42,367 bases of DNA from Bacteroidales bacterium (GCA_012838585.1 DUPB01000072.1:1-42367), one strand, 5' to 3'. Positions 1 to 8,921 are shown, numbered from the stretch's first letter. A program made the numbers and translations. Notes: generated from the letters alone by a model not told the origin.

Positions 1-46
1 AAAGATACGACGAAAAAATGATTTTTCCGTGAGGGAGGGTGGGATA

Positions 47-81
47 TTGTTTTTTCTTTCAAGAAAATAGTTTTACCTTTG
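47..81 (+). promoter_or_regulatory. Promoter for the tRNA-Ser region
   Basis: TACCTTTG at 74-81 matches the Bacteroidetes minus-7 consensus TAnnTTTG. A TTG at 47-49 lies 24 bases upstream, slightly long for the minus-33 element. It would start transcription just ahead of the tRNA-like fragment and read through tRNA-Ser. Confidence 0.55.
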
Positions 82-102
82 CACTCGCTTTCGTGGCGCC
101 TT

Positions 103-127
103 GGAGAGATGGCAGAGTGGTCGATTG
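103..127 (+). pseudogene. Truncated 5' half of a tRNA-Ser gene
   Basis: Positions 99-127 repeat 165-193 (the start of the intact tRNA-Ser) with a single mismatch, GGAGAGA instead of GGAGGGA in the acceptor arm. After base 127 the match stops abruptly. There is no anticodon stem, variable arm or T-arm (no GGTTCGAATC) in 128-168, so it cannot make a tRNA. It could be the remnant of an integration or recombination event in a tRNA-Ser gene, or an unequal duplication. Confidence 0.75.
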
Positions 128-168
128 AGTTAAATCAACGACTAAAATATTTCCTCTCATCCGACCTT

Positions 169-253
169 GGAGGGATGGCAGAGTGGTCGATTGCGGCGGT
201 CTTGAAAACCGTTGAGGTGAGAGCCTCCGGGGGTTCGAATCCCTCTCCCTCCG
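169..253 (+). tRNA. tRNA-Ser (anticodon TGA)
   Basis: Class II tRNA of 85 nt. The acceptor stem GGAGGGA (169-175) pairs with TCCCTCC (246-252), followed by discriminator G253. The anticodon arm reads CGGTCTTGAAAACCG with TGA in the loop, then a long serine-type variable arm and a GGTTCGAATCC T-arm. CCA is not encoded. It decodes UCA and related serine codons. Confidence 0.97.
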
Positions 254-260
254 CGATAAA

Positions 261-298
261 GGGTGCAAGTCACTAATTATGTGATTTGCACCCTTTCT
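261..298 (+). terminator. Rho-independent terminator after tRNA-Ser
   Basis: A 13-bp stem (261-273 with 281-293, one G-T pair) starts with GGGTGCAA and ends in TTGCACCC. The loop is TAATTAT and TTTCTTA follows. It lies 7 bases after the tRNA. Confidence 0.85.
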
Positions 299-485
299 TA
301 TACCTCCTTTTACATTTTTTTGATTGTCGAAAATTTCCCCCAACCCGTTCCGATTTATACCGTTCTTTTTTATTATTCGGAACAAGTAAAGTACAAGCTT
401 CAAGTTGCCTGTCATTAAAAACATCACCATGAAGAGTTGGTTGTTTCTTGAAAAAACATAGGCCCGAAACAAATGTATATAATAC

Positions 486-540
486 AGTATAGATATATCA
501 ATAATTATGTGTATATTTGCGCAATAATATAGATATATCT
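486..540 (+). promoter_or_regulatory. hipBA promoter with paired operator-like sites
   Basis: The 12-mer TATAGATATATC occurs at 488-499 and 528-539, exactly 40 bases apart, and its core GATATATC is a perfect palindrome. Between them, TATATTTG at 512-519 fits the Bacteroidetes minus-7 consensus. No convincing minus-33 element is seen. HipB-type repressors bind paired palindromes over their own promoter, so autoregulation by the downstream XRE protein is a reasonable inference. Confidence 0.6.
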
Positions 541-567
541 ATGCTTATTATTTAACTTCAAGTTGAT

Positions 568-858
568 ATGTATGGCGATTTGTACGAAAAATCAGGAAGT
601 GATATCATACGGGAACTGGGGAAGCGATATGCCGGTTACCGCAAGCGGATGGGCTTTACACAACGGGATGTAGCCTCGAAATCCGGTTTGAGCCTGTTTA
701 CCATAAGCTCATTTGAGAATGGTTCTTCAACGGGAATAACAATGGCGTCGTTTATCAAATTGCTTCGGGCGATTGATAGCCTGGAAGAGATCGAAAAGCT
801 GCTGCCTGAATTGCCGGAGAGCCCGCGGGCGTTGTTTAACAAGCTGCAAAAAAAGTAG
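568..858 (+). CDS. XRE-family HTH protein, HipB-like antitoxin
   Basis: A 96-residue DNA-binding protein. The helix-turn-helix covers about residues 22-55 (RKRMGFTQRDVASKSGLS, then TISSFENG), the usual XRE/Cro fold. It lies 3 bases before the HipA-like kinase gene on the same strand, which is the standard antitoxin-toxin arrangement. The likely role is to neutralise the kinase and repress the pair through the duplicated palindrome at 486-540. No Shine-Dalgarno site is visible; the ATG at 568 is the first in frame and keeps the whole domain. HipB-like is assigned from neighbour and fold rather than from long-range similarity. Confidence 0.85.
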   Translation: MYGDLYEKSGSDIIRELGKRYAGYRKRMGFTQRDVASKSGLSLFTISSFENGSSTGITMASFIKLLRAIDSLEEIEKLLPELPESPRALFNKLQKK

Positions 859-861
859 TGT

Positions 862-2109
862 ATGGAAACAAATGTTGTTAAAGTTGTGCTATGGGGAGTG
901 AATGTGGGGTATCTTTCTTGGGATAAGAGAAAGGGTGTAGCCGTTTTTGAATACGATTCCTCTTTCCTTGATCGTGGATGGGATATAGCACCACTCACGA
1001 TGTCAATTCACTCGCCTCGCAGCCAAAAACAGATGCCCTGGTTAGGCAACGAGGGAAAACTGTACCGGGGGCTTCCCCCCATGATTGCAGATTCGCTGCC
1101 CGATAAATGGGGTAACTCGCTCTTTAACTCGTGGTTGCGCGACAACAAGATTTCAACGAGAAACATAACCCCCATTGATCATCTTTCGTTTATCGGTAGC
1201 CGGGCAATGGGTGCGTTGGAATATGAGCCTGCTCAACAACTGGGAGATGATACACCTTTTTCGGTTGATGTTCAAAAGTTGTACCATTTCGCGGAGCAGG
1301 TTTTAAACGAAAGGGAGTCCACCGTGTTAAGTCAGGAGAACTCCATCTTGTGGCAAGATTTGGTGAAGATAAGTTCATCACCCGGCGGAAAGCGTCCTAA
1401 AGCGATCGTGGCACTGAACGATGATACGGGCGAAGTAATCTCCGGGCAGGGAGCCATCCCAGAAGGTTTTCTTCATTACATCTTAAAGTACGATGATAGT
1501 TCGGTCTACCCTTATGCCAAGCTGGAGTACGTTTATTACAGGATGGCGGTTGACGCGGGAATCGTGATGATGCCGTCCGATTTGAGAACCTACGAGGGGG
1601 CGACACACTTCCTTACCCGTCGTTTCGATCGTATCGGCAACGAGAAAATACATACCCAGACGTTGGCGGCCATGTCGCCATTAAGTACCAGCTACGAAGA
1701 TATTTTCGCGGTAATCCGGCGACTAAATCTGCCCTACGAAGATAGTCGTCAGCAATATCTGCGGATGGTGTTCAACGTGTTGGCCCGTAACGTGGACGAT
1801 CATTCCAAAAACGTGTCGTTTTGTATGAACCGCGATGGGGTTTGGCGGTTGTCTCCCGCCTATGATATTACTTTTAGTGTAGACTTAGCCGCTCCTGCCT
1901 ACGTGAACAGGCAATCGTTAACGGTGAATGGTAAAAACGAACATATAACCCGGGAGGATTTGGAAATCGTCGCGAAGAATAATGACATCTCGGACTACAG
2001 TGCGCTGATTGATAACGTGAAGGCTTCACTTTCAAAATTTAGGAAACAGGCCGTCCGACTGAATATAAGCCCATCTCTTGTTGAACGAATAGCCAATGAT
2101 TTTATATGA
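862..2109 (+). CDS. HipA-like Ser/Thr kinase toxin
   Basis: A 415-residue protein with the HipA N-terminal region (about 1-125) and the HipA C-terminal kinase domain (about 165-385). Visible landmarks are GGKRPKA (175-181), the probable ATP-binding Lys209 in ILKYDD, the catalytic loop RNVDDHSKN (309-317, Asp312 as catalytic base by family pattern) and SPAYD (331-335, Asp335 as metal ligand). All core kinase residues look intact, so it should be active. E. coli HipA phosphorylates glutamyl-tRNA synthetase and causes growth arrest; the target here cannot be read from sequence. Length is near that of the family (about 440). It is probably co-transcribed with the HTH gene at 568-858. Confidence 0.9.
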   Translation: METNVVKVVLWGVNVGYLSWDKRKGVAVFEYDSSFLDRGWDIAPLTMSIHSPRSQKQMPWLGNEGKLYRGLPPMIADSLPDKWGNSLFNSWLRDNKISTRNITPIDHLSFIGSRAMGALEYEPAQQLGDDTPFSVDVQKLYHFAEQVLNERESTVLSQENSILWQDLVKISSSPGGKRPKAIVALNDDTGEVISGQGAIPEGFLHYILKYDDSSVYPYAKLEYVYYRMAVDAGIVMMPSDLRTYEGATHFLTRRFDRIGNEKIHTQTLAAMSPLSTSYEDIFAVIRRLNLPYEDSRQQYLRMVFNVLARNVDDHSKNVSFCMNRDGVWRLSPAYDITFSVDLAAPAYVNRQSLTVNGKNEHITREDLEIVAKNNDISDYSALIDNVKASLSKFRKQAVRLNISPSLVERIANDFI

Positions 2110-2118
2110 GTAGATTCC

Positions 2119-3235
2119 TTACCGCTGATATTTTTCGCGCAACGTTTCAAAGCATTGGCTGGTGTCGAAATAGCTTAAGAGCGGTCTGCTTAACCTCTCC
2201 TTCTGGGGGCCTTGAATCGGTTTCAGCTTCACCTCGATCTTCGTGTTGTCCATCAATAAAAATTCATGCACCCAAAAGTCAAAATTTACCCCGTTGATAA
2301 TCAGCTTGTCGAACTCGTACCCCTCATTGCAATGCAGGGAGAGCTTGAACAGGGTGCTTTGCGCGAACTCCGCGCCATCCTGCACGGGCGTTGAATCGTT
2401 CAGTAGCTGCAACGTGCCGTTTTCCGGCTGCGAAAAAGAGAGGGTGAACCGGTAATTCATCGGCACGAAGTGGGTAAACTCTTTCCATTCGGTTGCCTCC
2501 CGGTACTGTTGCACGCTGTTGGCAGGCACCAACACTTTGCACCGGCTCTTGTCAACTTCTGAAAACACGTACCCGTTCAGTTTCAACGGATACCACGCCA
2601 TACGGTATGCTTACCGAGGTGAGCTTGGCTTTACTAAACAGGTCATCCGCGATGTGGGTAAGGGTGGCGGGAATATTGTAATGCCCCTCTCGACCCGCCG
2701 GGAACGAGATGATTTCCGTTTGAGACCGGTTAAACAGCACCCCGTCTACCGTGGTGTAGTTTGGGTTGGCGGGGGCTACTTCAAGCCATTTCAAGTTTTT
2801 CATTGCCCCAAACGCGTTTTGGCCGATATGGGTCACGGTTGCCGGGATATGTAGCGTGTCGGGGCCATTGCAGGATTGAAATGCTCCGGTGCCAATATGT
2901 TCAACCGATTCTGGAATGGTGATCCTTCTCAGCGAAAAGCACAAGGCAAACGCGTTGTCACCGATTTTTTTAAGGGTATGGGGCAAACGGACTTCGGTCA
3001 TCCCGGTGGAAGAGAAAAACGCCTTTTCCCCGATCTCCGAAACCGTGTATGACAGGGAGGCGTGCATCACCGATGCCGGTATCTGTACTACGCCCGAAAA
3101 GGGTTCCTCTCGTTTTGTTACCTGCACCTCCGTGGGTGAAATGATTTTGTAAGGGATGCCGTTTACCACGAAATCTGAGGCAGTCACCAGCGATGCGATT
3201 AGCAGCAGCCCGATGAACGTGATCGATCTTCTCAT
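2119..3235 (-). pseudogene. Frameshifted BspA-like leucine-rich-repeat protein
   Basis: Two overlapping minus-strand frames form one broken gene. The first part (3235 to about 2590) starts MRRSITF, has a signal peptide, and carries several BspA/LRR_5 repeats (for example ITIPESVEHIGTGAFQSC). It breaks after LTSVSIPYG, and that frame stops at 2552. The second frame resumes at about 2601 with PLKLNGYVFSEVDKSRC, the typical end of BspA proteins, and runs to 2119 with a final region ending KLKPIQG. The break falls in 2583-2605. Missing repeat sequence suggests an out-of-frame deletion rather than one slipped base. The gene follows the M60 gene by 23 bases and probably shares its transcript. BspA proteins are surface adhesins. 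Confidence 0.8.
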
Positions 3236-3258
3236 AAACCTTGTTGCCATTTAGCGCT

Positions 3259-6027
3259 TTAAAAATGCACTTCCGTTTTATCCCCGTTATAGGCCACGGC
3301 ATACACCTTGGTGTGGCTTGTCGTTGGGCTATCCAACGTGAACGTGTTCCTGTTGGATACGAAAATAAGTTCGTCACCTTCATACACCTCGTAGGCCACC
3401 ACGTTTTTCCAGCCGCTCGTGGTGATCTTAGCACCGTTTATCGTTGCCGTTCCCTTTTGTACCGGTAACTTGTCCCGGAACAGCTGCCAGTTGGAGTCGC
3501 AGATGTACTCGATAGCCTCCGTTACGGGTGTGTAGTTTTTCGCCCCTATCTCTGCTATCAGGTCATCAACCTGCTTTCGTGTTACGGTAAAGCGTCGCTT
3601 ACCGTAATCATCTAATTCGTCGTCGAAAGGAGAGAGGTAGCCCCAGCGGGTAAAGAAGCGGATCAGGTCGGTCTCGGTGATGTCGCAAATAGCCCGCACG
3701 AAATCGAGCTGCTGCTCACCGGGAGTCGGTTGATTGGGCGATGTGCGAACCCTCTCGTAAAAATCTTTGTAGATGTCGGTAAACCCTTTCGCGTTGGCGA
3801 AGTAGAGCTGCAGCTGCCAAAGTGACACCAATTTGCAGAATACATCGCCCTCGCCCGGATGGGGCGTGTTTTTGACGAACGAGTTGTGATACGCCTTCTC
3901 GTACCGGTTGTTGTAGCGCCCCATATCTTCCGATTCAATGCGCGACGGGTTGCCCCATTGGGTTTGCACGTAGAGCGAATGCACGTTGTTGGTCACCTCG
4001 GTCATCCCGTGCCAAAGGAACCCGGGACGCGTCTGCAGCGTGTGTCCCATTTCGTGTGCGGGACCCCAGGGACTCTTTTTCAGCGTCTCGGGATGGAGGA
4101 TGGTGGATTGCGTGCTCGCGTTGTACGCGGTTCGGTATGAGGTGGCGTACATGTAGGAGGTGTACATCACGTGGAAGTATGCCCGGTTCACGGTGGGGCG
4201 GTTATACTTCATCAACCCCATGAACTCCTGCTCCAAGCGTACCAGGTCATCATACCTGTCAATAAGTTGGGGGCCGCTGTTCTTGGCGTGCGTTTTGAGT
4301 GCCTCCGTTTCGAAGGTGAGGTGCGCGTACTTGCCCAGCAGGTCGAAGTGTTTGTTTACCGCGCCATTCAGCAGCCGACTCCACTCCGAGGTATCATGCT
4401 TCTGGGAGTCGAAGTAGCCGTTCACCTCTCCGGTGGCGAAATGGATCTTCACGGGCGGGGCCGCTTGGTAATCGGGGGTATGGTAGAAGATATACCCCAA
4501 CCCCTTGCTCCTCGGCTTCAGCTTGTTCACGCCAGGCGAAAGGGGGTAGAACGACGCGTTGTTGTAGCCGTCACCCTCGGGCTTGTCGAGGTCCTGGACC
4601 TTGAGGCTCAGCGAATAGCCACGCGTATCACCCACGAAAATAATCAAATCTTCCCCTTGAGGAATGCTTATTCCCGTGGGGTTGTCCAGCAGGCTGAGGG
4701 TCGAGGTTTTGTTTTCTCTGGCCCAAACGTCAGGATGTGGCCAAGGCTGGTACTCCTGAATCCTAAATTCACTTGGGTATTGACCTTTGAACAGGTAGAG
4801 CGCGATATCCCGGTAGAGCTTGTTGGGAATATCCTTGATGTCATTCATATCGATGCCCGGTTTGAGTTTCGAGCAGGTCAGGTCGGAGAAAATCAGGGAG
4901 GGGTCGAAGTTCTCCGGGTTCTTTCGATAAAACTCCATCTCCGAGCAGCTGGCAAACCCTTGTCCATCGCCCGCGCCCGACTTCACGATAAACCGCACGG
5001 TTTTGGGTCTCAACAGGGGTTCTTCGAAGGTGACCCTCGTGGCGGAACCCGATCCTTTGAAGTCAAACTCCATCCGCTTTTTCAACGTGGGTTCCGTCTC
5101 GGTGGCAACCCATATCTCCACCTCTTTGAAGTTGCCGTTTATATGCCCGGCCGGCCTGGGGTGGTAAACCAGGTAGTCAATGCTCTCCTGATCCTCGAAG
5201 TAGTATTCCAGGGTAATGGGGAAGTAGTCGGCTCCGCTATTGTTCCAGTTGGAGTGGTATATGGTGGAAAAATCGTTATCAAACGATTTCTCAATCTCTC
5301 CGCCCCCCTGATATGAGCTGGCTTTCCCACCTTTAATCGTGACCTTGATGTCGTCCTTGATATCGCCCGTTGAGCTGCCGGTATATCCCTCCTGCGCTTT
5401 TTGGGTGATGAATACTTTCCTCTCGAGGGTGCCACCCCGCTGTTTGATAGCCAGTTCGGCTTGTCGTGCTTCATCGCTGCTGTTCCATGCCACATCGATC
5501 AGGTACGCTTTCTTTACCATGTCCGTTGAACGGGTAGCCGGCTTCACGCTTACCCAGTCAGTTTCGGAGGGTATCACGATATCGTATTCGATGTTGGAGG
5601 TTACCTCCAGTTGGAGCTCACCCCCGTCGACCGGCACGGTGAAAGATTCAGCCGAAAGCAGGATGGCCGGCTCTTTGCCAAGTTGCTCCACGATAATCGT
5701 TTCGGCAAGGGTGGCGGCAATCACTTTTATCTCTCCCCGGCGGGTACCCGCCTCCCGGTTCTCTTCCACCGTTATTTTGAGCAGGGAGCCGTCGGGTTTC
5801 GCGTTAATCCATGATTGGGCGGATGGTTGCACGGTGGCACTCCAATCTTCCACGTTCGTTTTCACGCTGATGTTGCGAGAGGATGGATCAGGGTTAAAGT
5901 TGACGGATTGGATGTCAATGGTCAAAAAGGGAGGCTCGGTTTTCTCTTCGCATCCGCCAAGTATGACAGCCATGAGAACAGACGCGATGATAAATAAGCT
6001 TTTTTTACTGTTCATTATATGGTTCAT
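3259..6027 (-). CDS. BACON / CBM32-like / M60-like zinc metallopeptidase lipoprotein
   Basis: A 922-residue surface lipoprotein from the ATG at 6027 (MNHIMNSKK). The lipobox is LGGC. Two BACON-type beta domains (about 36-117 and 120-210) precede an F5/8-type C (CBM32-like) domain (about 228-370) and an M60-like catalytic region (about 380-850). The zinc motif is HEMGH at 658-662 with Glu677 as the likely third ligand. The architecture matches Bacteroides BT4244-type enzymes that cut O-glycosylated (mucin-like) proteins, so glycopeptide cleavage at the cell surface is likely; the substrate is not proven. An in-frame ATG at 6063 is rejected because it adds 12 residues before the signal peptide and overlaps the promoter box. 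The damaged LRR gene lies downstream. Confidence 0.9.
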   Translation of the reverse strand: MNHIMNSKKSLFIIASVLMAVILGGCEEKTEPPFLTIDIQSVNFNPDPSSRNISVKTNVEDWSATVQPSAQSWINAKPDGSLLKITVEENREAGTRRGEIKVIAATLAETIIVEQLGKEPAILLSAESFTVPVDGGELQLEVTSNIEYDIVIPSETDWVSVKPATRSTDMVKKAYLIDVAWNSSDEARQAELAIKQRGGTLERKVFITQKAQEGYTGSSTGDIKDDIKVTIKGGKASSYQGGGEIEKSFDNDFSTIYHSNWNNSGADYFPITLEYYFEDQESIDYLVYHPRPAGHINGNFKEVEIWVATETEPTLKKRMEFDFKGSGSATRVTFEEPLLRPKTVRFIVKSGAGDGQGFASCSEMEFYRKNPENFDPSLIFSDLTCSKLKPGIDMNDIKDIPNKLYRDIALYLFKGQYPSEFRIQEYQPWPHPDVWARENKTSTLSLLDNPTGISIPQGEDLIIFVGDTRGYSLSLKVQDLDKPEGDGYNNASFYPLSPGVNKLKPRSKGLGYIFYHTPDYQAAPPVKIHFATGEVNGYFDSQKHDTSEWSRLLNGAVNKHFDLLGKYAHLTFETEALKTHAKNSGPQLIDRYDDLVRLEQEFMGLMKYNRPTVNRAYFHVMYTSYMYATSYRTAYNASTQSTILHPETLKKSPWGPAHEMGHTLQTRPGFLWHGMTEVTNNVHSLYVQTQWGNPSRIESEDMGRYNNRYEKAYHNSFVKNTPHPGEGDVFCKLVSLWQLQLYFANAKGFTDIYKDFYERVRTSPNQPTPGEQQLDFVRAICDITETDLIRFFTRWGYLSPFDDELDDYGKRRFTVTRKQVDDLIAEIGAKNYTPVTEAIEYICDSNWQLFRDKLPVQKGTATINGAKITTSGWKNVVAYEVYEGDELIFVSNRNTFTLDSPTTSHTKVYAVAYNGDKTEVHF

Positions 6028-6052
6028 ATCTTTCTCTTCCACTTTCACACGA

Positions 6053-6060
6053 CAAAGATA
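6053..6060 (-). promoter_or_regulatory. Minus-7 box for the M60 gene
   Basis: On the minus strand this reads TATCTTTG, a match to TAnnTTTG, about 26 bases upstream of the chosen ATG at 6027. No clear minus-33 element at the usual distance. Confidence 0.45.
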
Positions 6061-6152
6061 CACAAAGAAATAACACCTATCGATATCATAAGGTTATTTG
6101 ATTACCCCCTTGCTTCACAGCCGAACCGTTACGGTAAATGCGTTTTTTTTGC

Positions 6153-6160
6153 TATTTTTG
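6153..6160 (+). promoter_or_regulatory. Minus-7 box upstream of murG
   Basis: TATTTTTG fits TAnnTTTG and lies 117 bases before the murG ATG. It would drive the murG-ftsZ block, which has no division gene upstream here. No convincing minus-33 element. Confidence 0.4.
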
Positions 6161-6276
6161 TACCGCGTTCATCAGTGAAACAGTTCACCCCGTGCGCAGT
6201 TCTTTTACATGGAAAATTCATCAAAAAATGACCGTATCGCAATTTTCGCGAACGATAAAACTGGTAGTTTGGAGAA

Positions 6277-7446
6277 ATGGAGGCGAAAGAGAAACTTACG
6301 ATAGAGAGAAGGGTAGAAGCACCCCGCGTGATCGTTAGCGGCGGGGGCACGGGAGGGCATATCTTCCCGGCTATTTCAATCGCGAACGCGATAAGGAGAC
6401 GGTGGCCAAAGAGCGACATCCTCTTCGTGGGAGCGGAAGACCGTATGGAGATGGAGCGGGTGCCCGCGGCAGGGTACCCCATCGAGGGGTTACCGGTGGC
6501 GGGGTTCGACCGCAAACGGCCGTTGAAGAACGTCTCGGTGATGGTGAAGCTATTGCGAAGCCTGCGGAGAGCCCGGGCGATTGTGAACGACTTCAAACCG
6601 GACATAGCTGTGGGGGTAGGAGGGTACGCCAGCGGTCCCACCCTGAAGGCGGCCGCCGCGAAAGGGGTGCCCACGCTCATACAGGAGCAAAATTCCTATG
6701 CCGGGGTAACCAACCGGATGCTGGCGAAGAAGGCGAACACCATCTGTGTGGCGTACGAGGGGATGGAGAAGTTCTTCCCGGAGGAGAAGATCGTGCTGAC
6801 CGGTAACCCCTGCCGGCAAGACCTGGTGATCTCTGACGAGAACCGCCAGAAAGGCTATACATTCTTTGGTCTTGATCCTAACAAAAAGACGATCTTGATG
6901 GTGGGCGGCAGCTTAGGTGCTCGAACGTTGAACGAGAGCATCGTCAAGGCATTCCCGCTGTTGGCGGAAAACCCCGATGTGCAGGTCATCTGGCAATGTG
7001 GTAAGTACTATTACGATGATATGCAACAACTGCAGGCGGAAGGAAAGGTACCTGGCAACGTGCGGCTGCTCGACTTTGTGACGAGGATGGACTACGCCTA
7101 CTCGGTGGCCGATCTGGTGATTTCCCGTGCGGGGGCGGGCTCCATCTCGGAGTTCAGCCTGCTGGAAAAGGCGGTGATTCTGGTGCCTTCGCCCAACGTG
7201 GCGGAAGACCACCAGACGATGAACGCGCGGGCGTTGGTCGATAAGGATGCCGCGGTGATGGTGACGGACCACTTGGCGCCCGATACCCTGTACGAGACGG
7301 CACTGGCGTTGCTGAGGGACGATGAGCAGCGACAACGGCTGAGCGAGAATATAGCGCGACTGGCGCGGCACGATTCGGCGGAACAGATCGTGGATGAGAT
7401 TGAGAAACTCTTAAACGATCGCTACACGATGAAGGATGACGAGTAA
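6277..7446 (+). CDS. murG: UDP-GlcNAc:lipid I N-acetylglucosaminyltransferase MurG
   Basis: A 389-residue GT28 glycosyltransferase that adds GlcNAc to lipid I, making lipid II at the inner face of the membrane. The N-terminal glycine loop is SGGGTGGH (21-28). A second glycine loop, GGSLGAR, lies mid-protein. The C-terminal donor-site region has RAGAGSISE (from about residue 283) and later AEDHQTMNA. The ATG at 6277 is preceded by TTTGGAGAA. It is first in the run murG-murC-ftsQ-ftsA-ftsZ; in most Bacteroidetes ftsW would precede it, but here a divergent M60 gene does. Confidence 0.97.
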   Translation: MEAKEKLTIERRVEAPRVIVSGGGTGGHIFPAISIANAIRRRWPKSDILFVGAEDRMEMERVPAAGYPIEGLPVAGFDRKRPLKNVSVMVKLLRSLRRARAIVNDFKPDIAVGVGGYASGPTLKAAAAKGVPTLIQEQNSYAGVTNRMLAKKANTICVAYEGMEKFFPEEKIVLTGNPCRQDLVISDENRQKGYTFFGLDPNKKTILMVGGSLGARTLNESIVKAFPLLAENPDVQVIWQCGKYYYDDMQQLQAEGKVPGNVRLLDFVTRMDYAYSVADLVISRAGAGSISEFSLLEKAVILVPSPNVAEDHQTMNARALVDKDAAVMVTDHLAPDTLYETALALLRDDEQRQRLSENIARLARHDSAEQIVDEIEKLLNDRYTMKDDE

Positions 7447-7512
7447 GAAATAACGATTTGGAGGGGGGCGAGGGTACAAAACGGGCACGGGAAGTTAAAC
7501 TGTTACGCGAAA

Positions 7513-8892
7513 ATGGAATACAGTGCGATCTATTTTATAGGTATAGGGGGGATTGGGATGAGCAACCTGGCCCGTTACTTCCTTTCCAAGGGAAAACGGG
7601 TGGGGGGGTACGACCGGGTGGAGACGAATCTCACGCGCCAACTGCAACAAGAGGGGGCATTTATTCATCACGTGGACGACCCGGGGGCGATTCCCGCCGC
7701 GTTTACCGATAAAAAACAGACGTTGGTGGTGTATACCCCGGCCGTGCCAGCATCGCACCGTGAACTCACCTTTTTCCGGCGCGAGGGGTTCACCGTTCTC
7801 AAGCGGGCACAACTGCTGGGCGAGGTGACTCGGGCTAGCGATGCGGTGTGCGTGGCGGGCACGCATGGGAAGACCACCGTGTCGAGCATGATCGCCCACC
7901 TGCTCAAGCAGTCCAAAGTCGACTGCAGCGCCTTTCTGGGAGGGGTGCTGAAAAATTACGACAGCAACTTACTGTTGTCTGACGTCAGCCCCATCACGGT
8001 GGTGGAGGCGGATGAGTACGACCGGTCGTTTCACTGGCTGAACCCCTGGATCGCGATCATCACCTCGGCAGATCCCGATCACCTGGACATTTACGGTACT
8101 GCCGAAGCGTACAGGGAGAGCTTCGAGAAGTTCACTTCGCTGGTGCGCCCCGATGGGCACCTCTTACTGAAGAAGGGTGCGCCAGTCACCCCCCGTGTTG
8201 GCCGTGGCGTGAAGGTGTGGAGTTACTCCGAATCGGAGGGCGATTACCACGCGGAGAATATACGGGTAGGCCAGGGGGAGATCATTTTCGACTTCGTCTC
8301 CCCGAAAGGGAGGATCCGTGACATGTCGCTGGGTGTACCGGTAAGGATCAACGTGGAAAACGGGGTGGCGGCTATGGCCGCGGCAGAGCTGTGCGGGGTT
8401 ATCCCCGACGAGGCACGGGCGGCCATGCAGTCGTTTAAAGGGGCGGAGCGACGCTTCGACGTTCGGATCAAGACAGACAGGCTGGTTTTCATCGATGACT
8501 ACGCGCATCACCCCAACGAGCTGTCGGCCGCTATCCGGTCGATACAAGCGCTCTACCCCGACAAGAAGCTGACCGCCATCTTTCAACCCCACCTCTATTC
8601 CCGTACCCGGGATTTTGCCGACCAGTTCGCGGAGAGCCTTTCGCTACCCGATGAGGTGATTCTGCTCGATATTTACCCGGCCCGGGAGGAGCCGATAGCA
8701 GGGGTTTCCAGTGACATTATCTTTAACAAGATACGCTCTGCACGAAAGATGCTCTGCGGTAAGGAGGAATTGCCGGATCGGCTTCGCGATATACCCGTGG
8801 AGGTGCTGGTAACTTTCGGGGCCGGTGATATCAGCGAGATGTTGCCCGATATCGAGCGTTTGTTAAGGGAAAAATACGGGGAGGGTATGTAA
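7513..8892 (+). CDS. murC: UDP-N-acetylmuramate--L-alanine ligase MurC
   Basis: A 459-residue Mur ligase that adds L-Ala to UDP-MurNAc using ATP in the cytoplasm. It shows the Rossmann-type GIGGIGMS (10-17), the ATP loop GTHGKTT (116-122), EADEYDRSF in the central domain, DDYAHHP further on and QPHLYSRT in the C-terminal domain, all typical of MurC. Length is normal. It follows murG by 66 bases with no visible terminator and is probably in the same transcript. Confidence 0.97.
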   Translation: MEYSAIYFIGIGGIGMSNLARYFLSKGKRVGGYDRVETNLTRQLQQEGAFIHHVDDPGAIPAAFTDKKQTLVVYTPAVPASHRELTFFRREGFTVLKRAQLLGEVTRASDAVCVAGTHGKTTVSSMIAHLLKQSKVDCSAFLGGVLKNYDSNLLLSDVSPITVVEADEYDRSFHWLNPWIAIITSADPDHLDIYGTAEAYRESFEKFTSLVRPDGHLLLKKGAPVTPRVGRGVKVWSYSESEGDYHAENIRVGQGEIIFDFVSPKGRIRDMSLGVPVRINVENGVAAMAAAELCGVIPDEARAAMQSFKGAERRFDVRIKTDRLVFIDDYAHHPNELSAAIRSIQALYPDKKLTAIFQPHLYSRTRDFADQFAESLSLPDEVILLDIYPAREEPIAGVSSDIIFNKIRSARKMLCGKEELPDRLRDIPVEVLVTFGAGDISEMLPDIERLLREKYGEGM

Positions 8893-8913
8893 GCAGGGTA
8901 CGCAAACTTTGCG

Positions 8914-8921
8914 TATCTTTG
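8914..8921 (+). promoter_or_regulatory. Internal minus-7 box before ftsQ
   Basis: TATCTTTG matches TAnnTTTG exactly, 36 bases before the ftsQ ATG in the 65-base murC-ftsQ gap. It could give extra ftsQ-ftsA-ftsZ transcription. No clear minus-33 partner. Confidence 0.45.

Noticed and set aside
79-276. Short ORF spanning the tRNA-Ser gene
   Set aside because: It is a translation of the tRNA fragment and the intact tRNA.
4171-5316. Long plus-strand ORF (381 codons)
   Set aside because: It lies wholly inside the M60 gene on the other strand, has low-complexity Val/Arg/Leu composition and no recognisable domain. It is a shadow frame of a high-GC gene.
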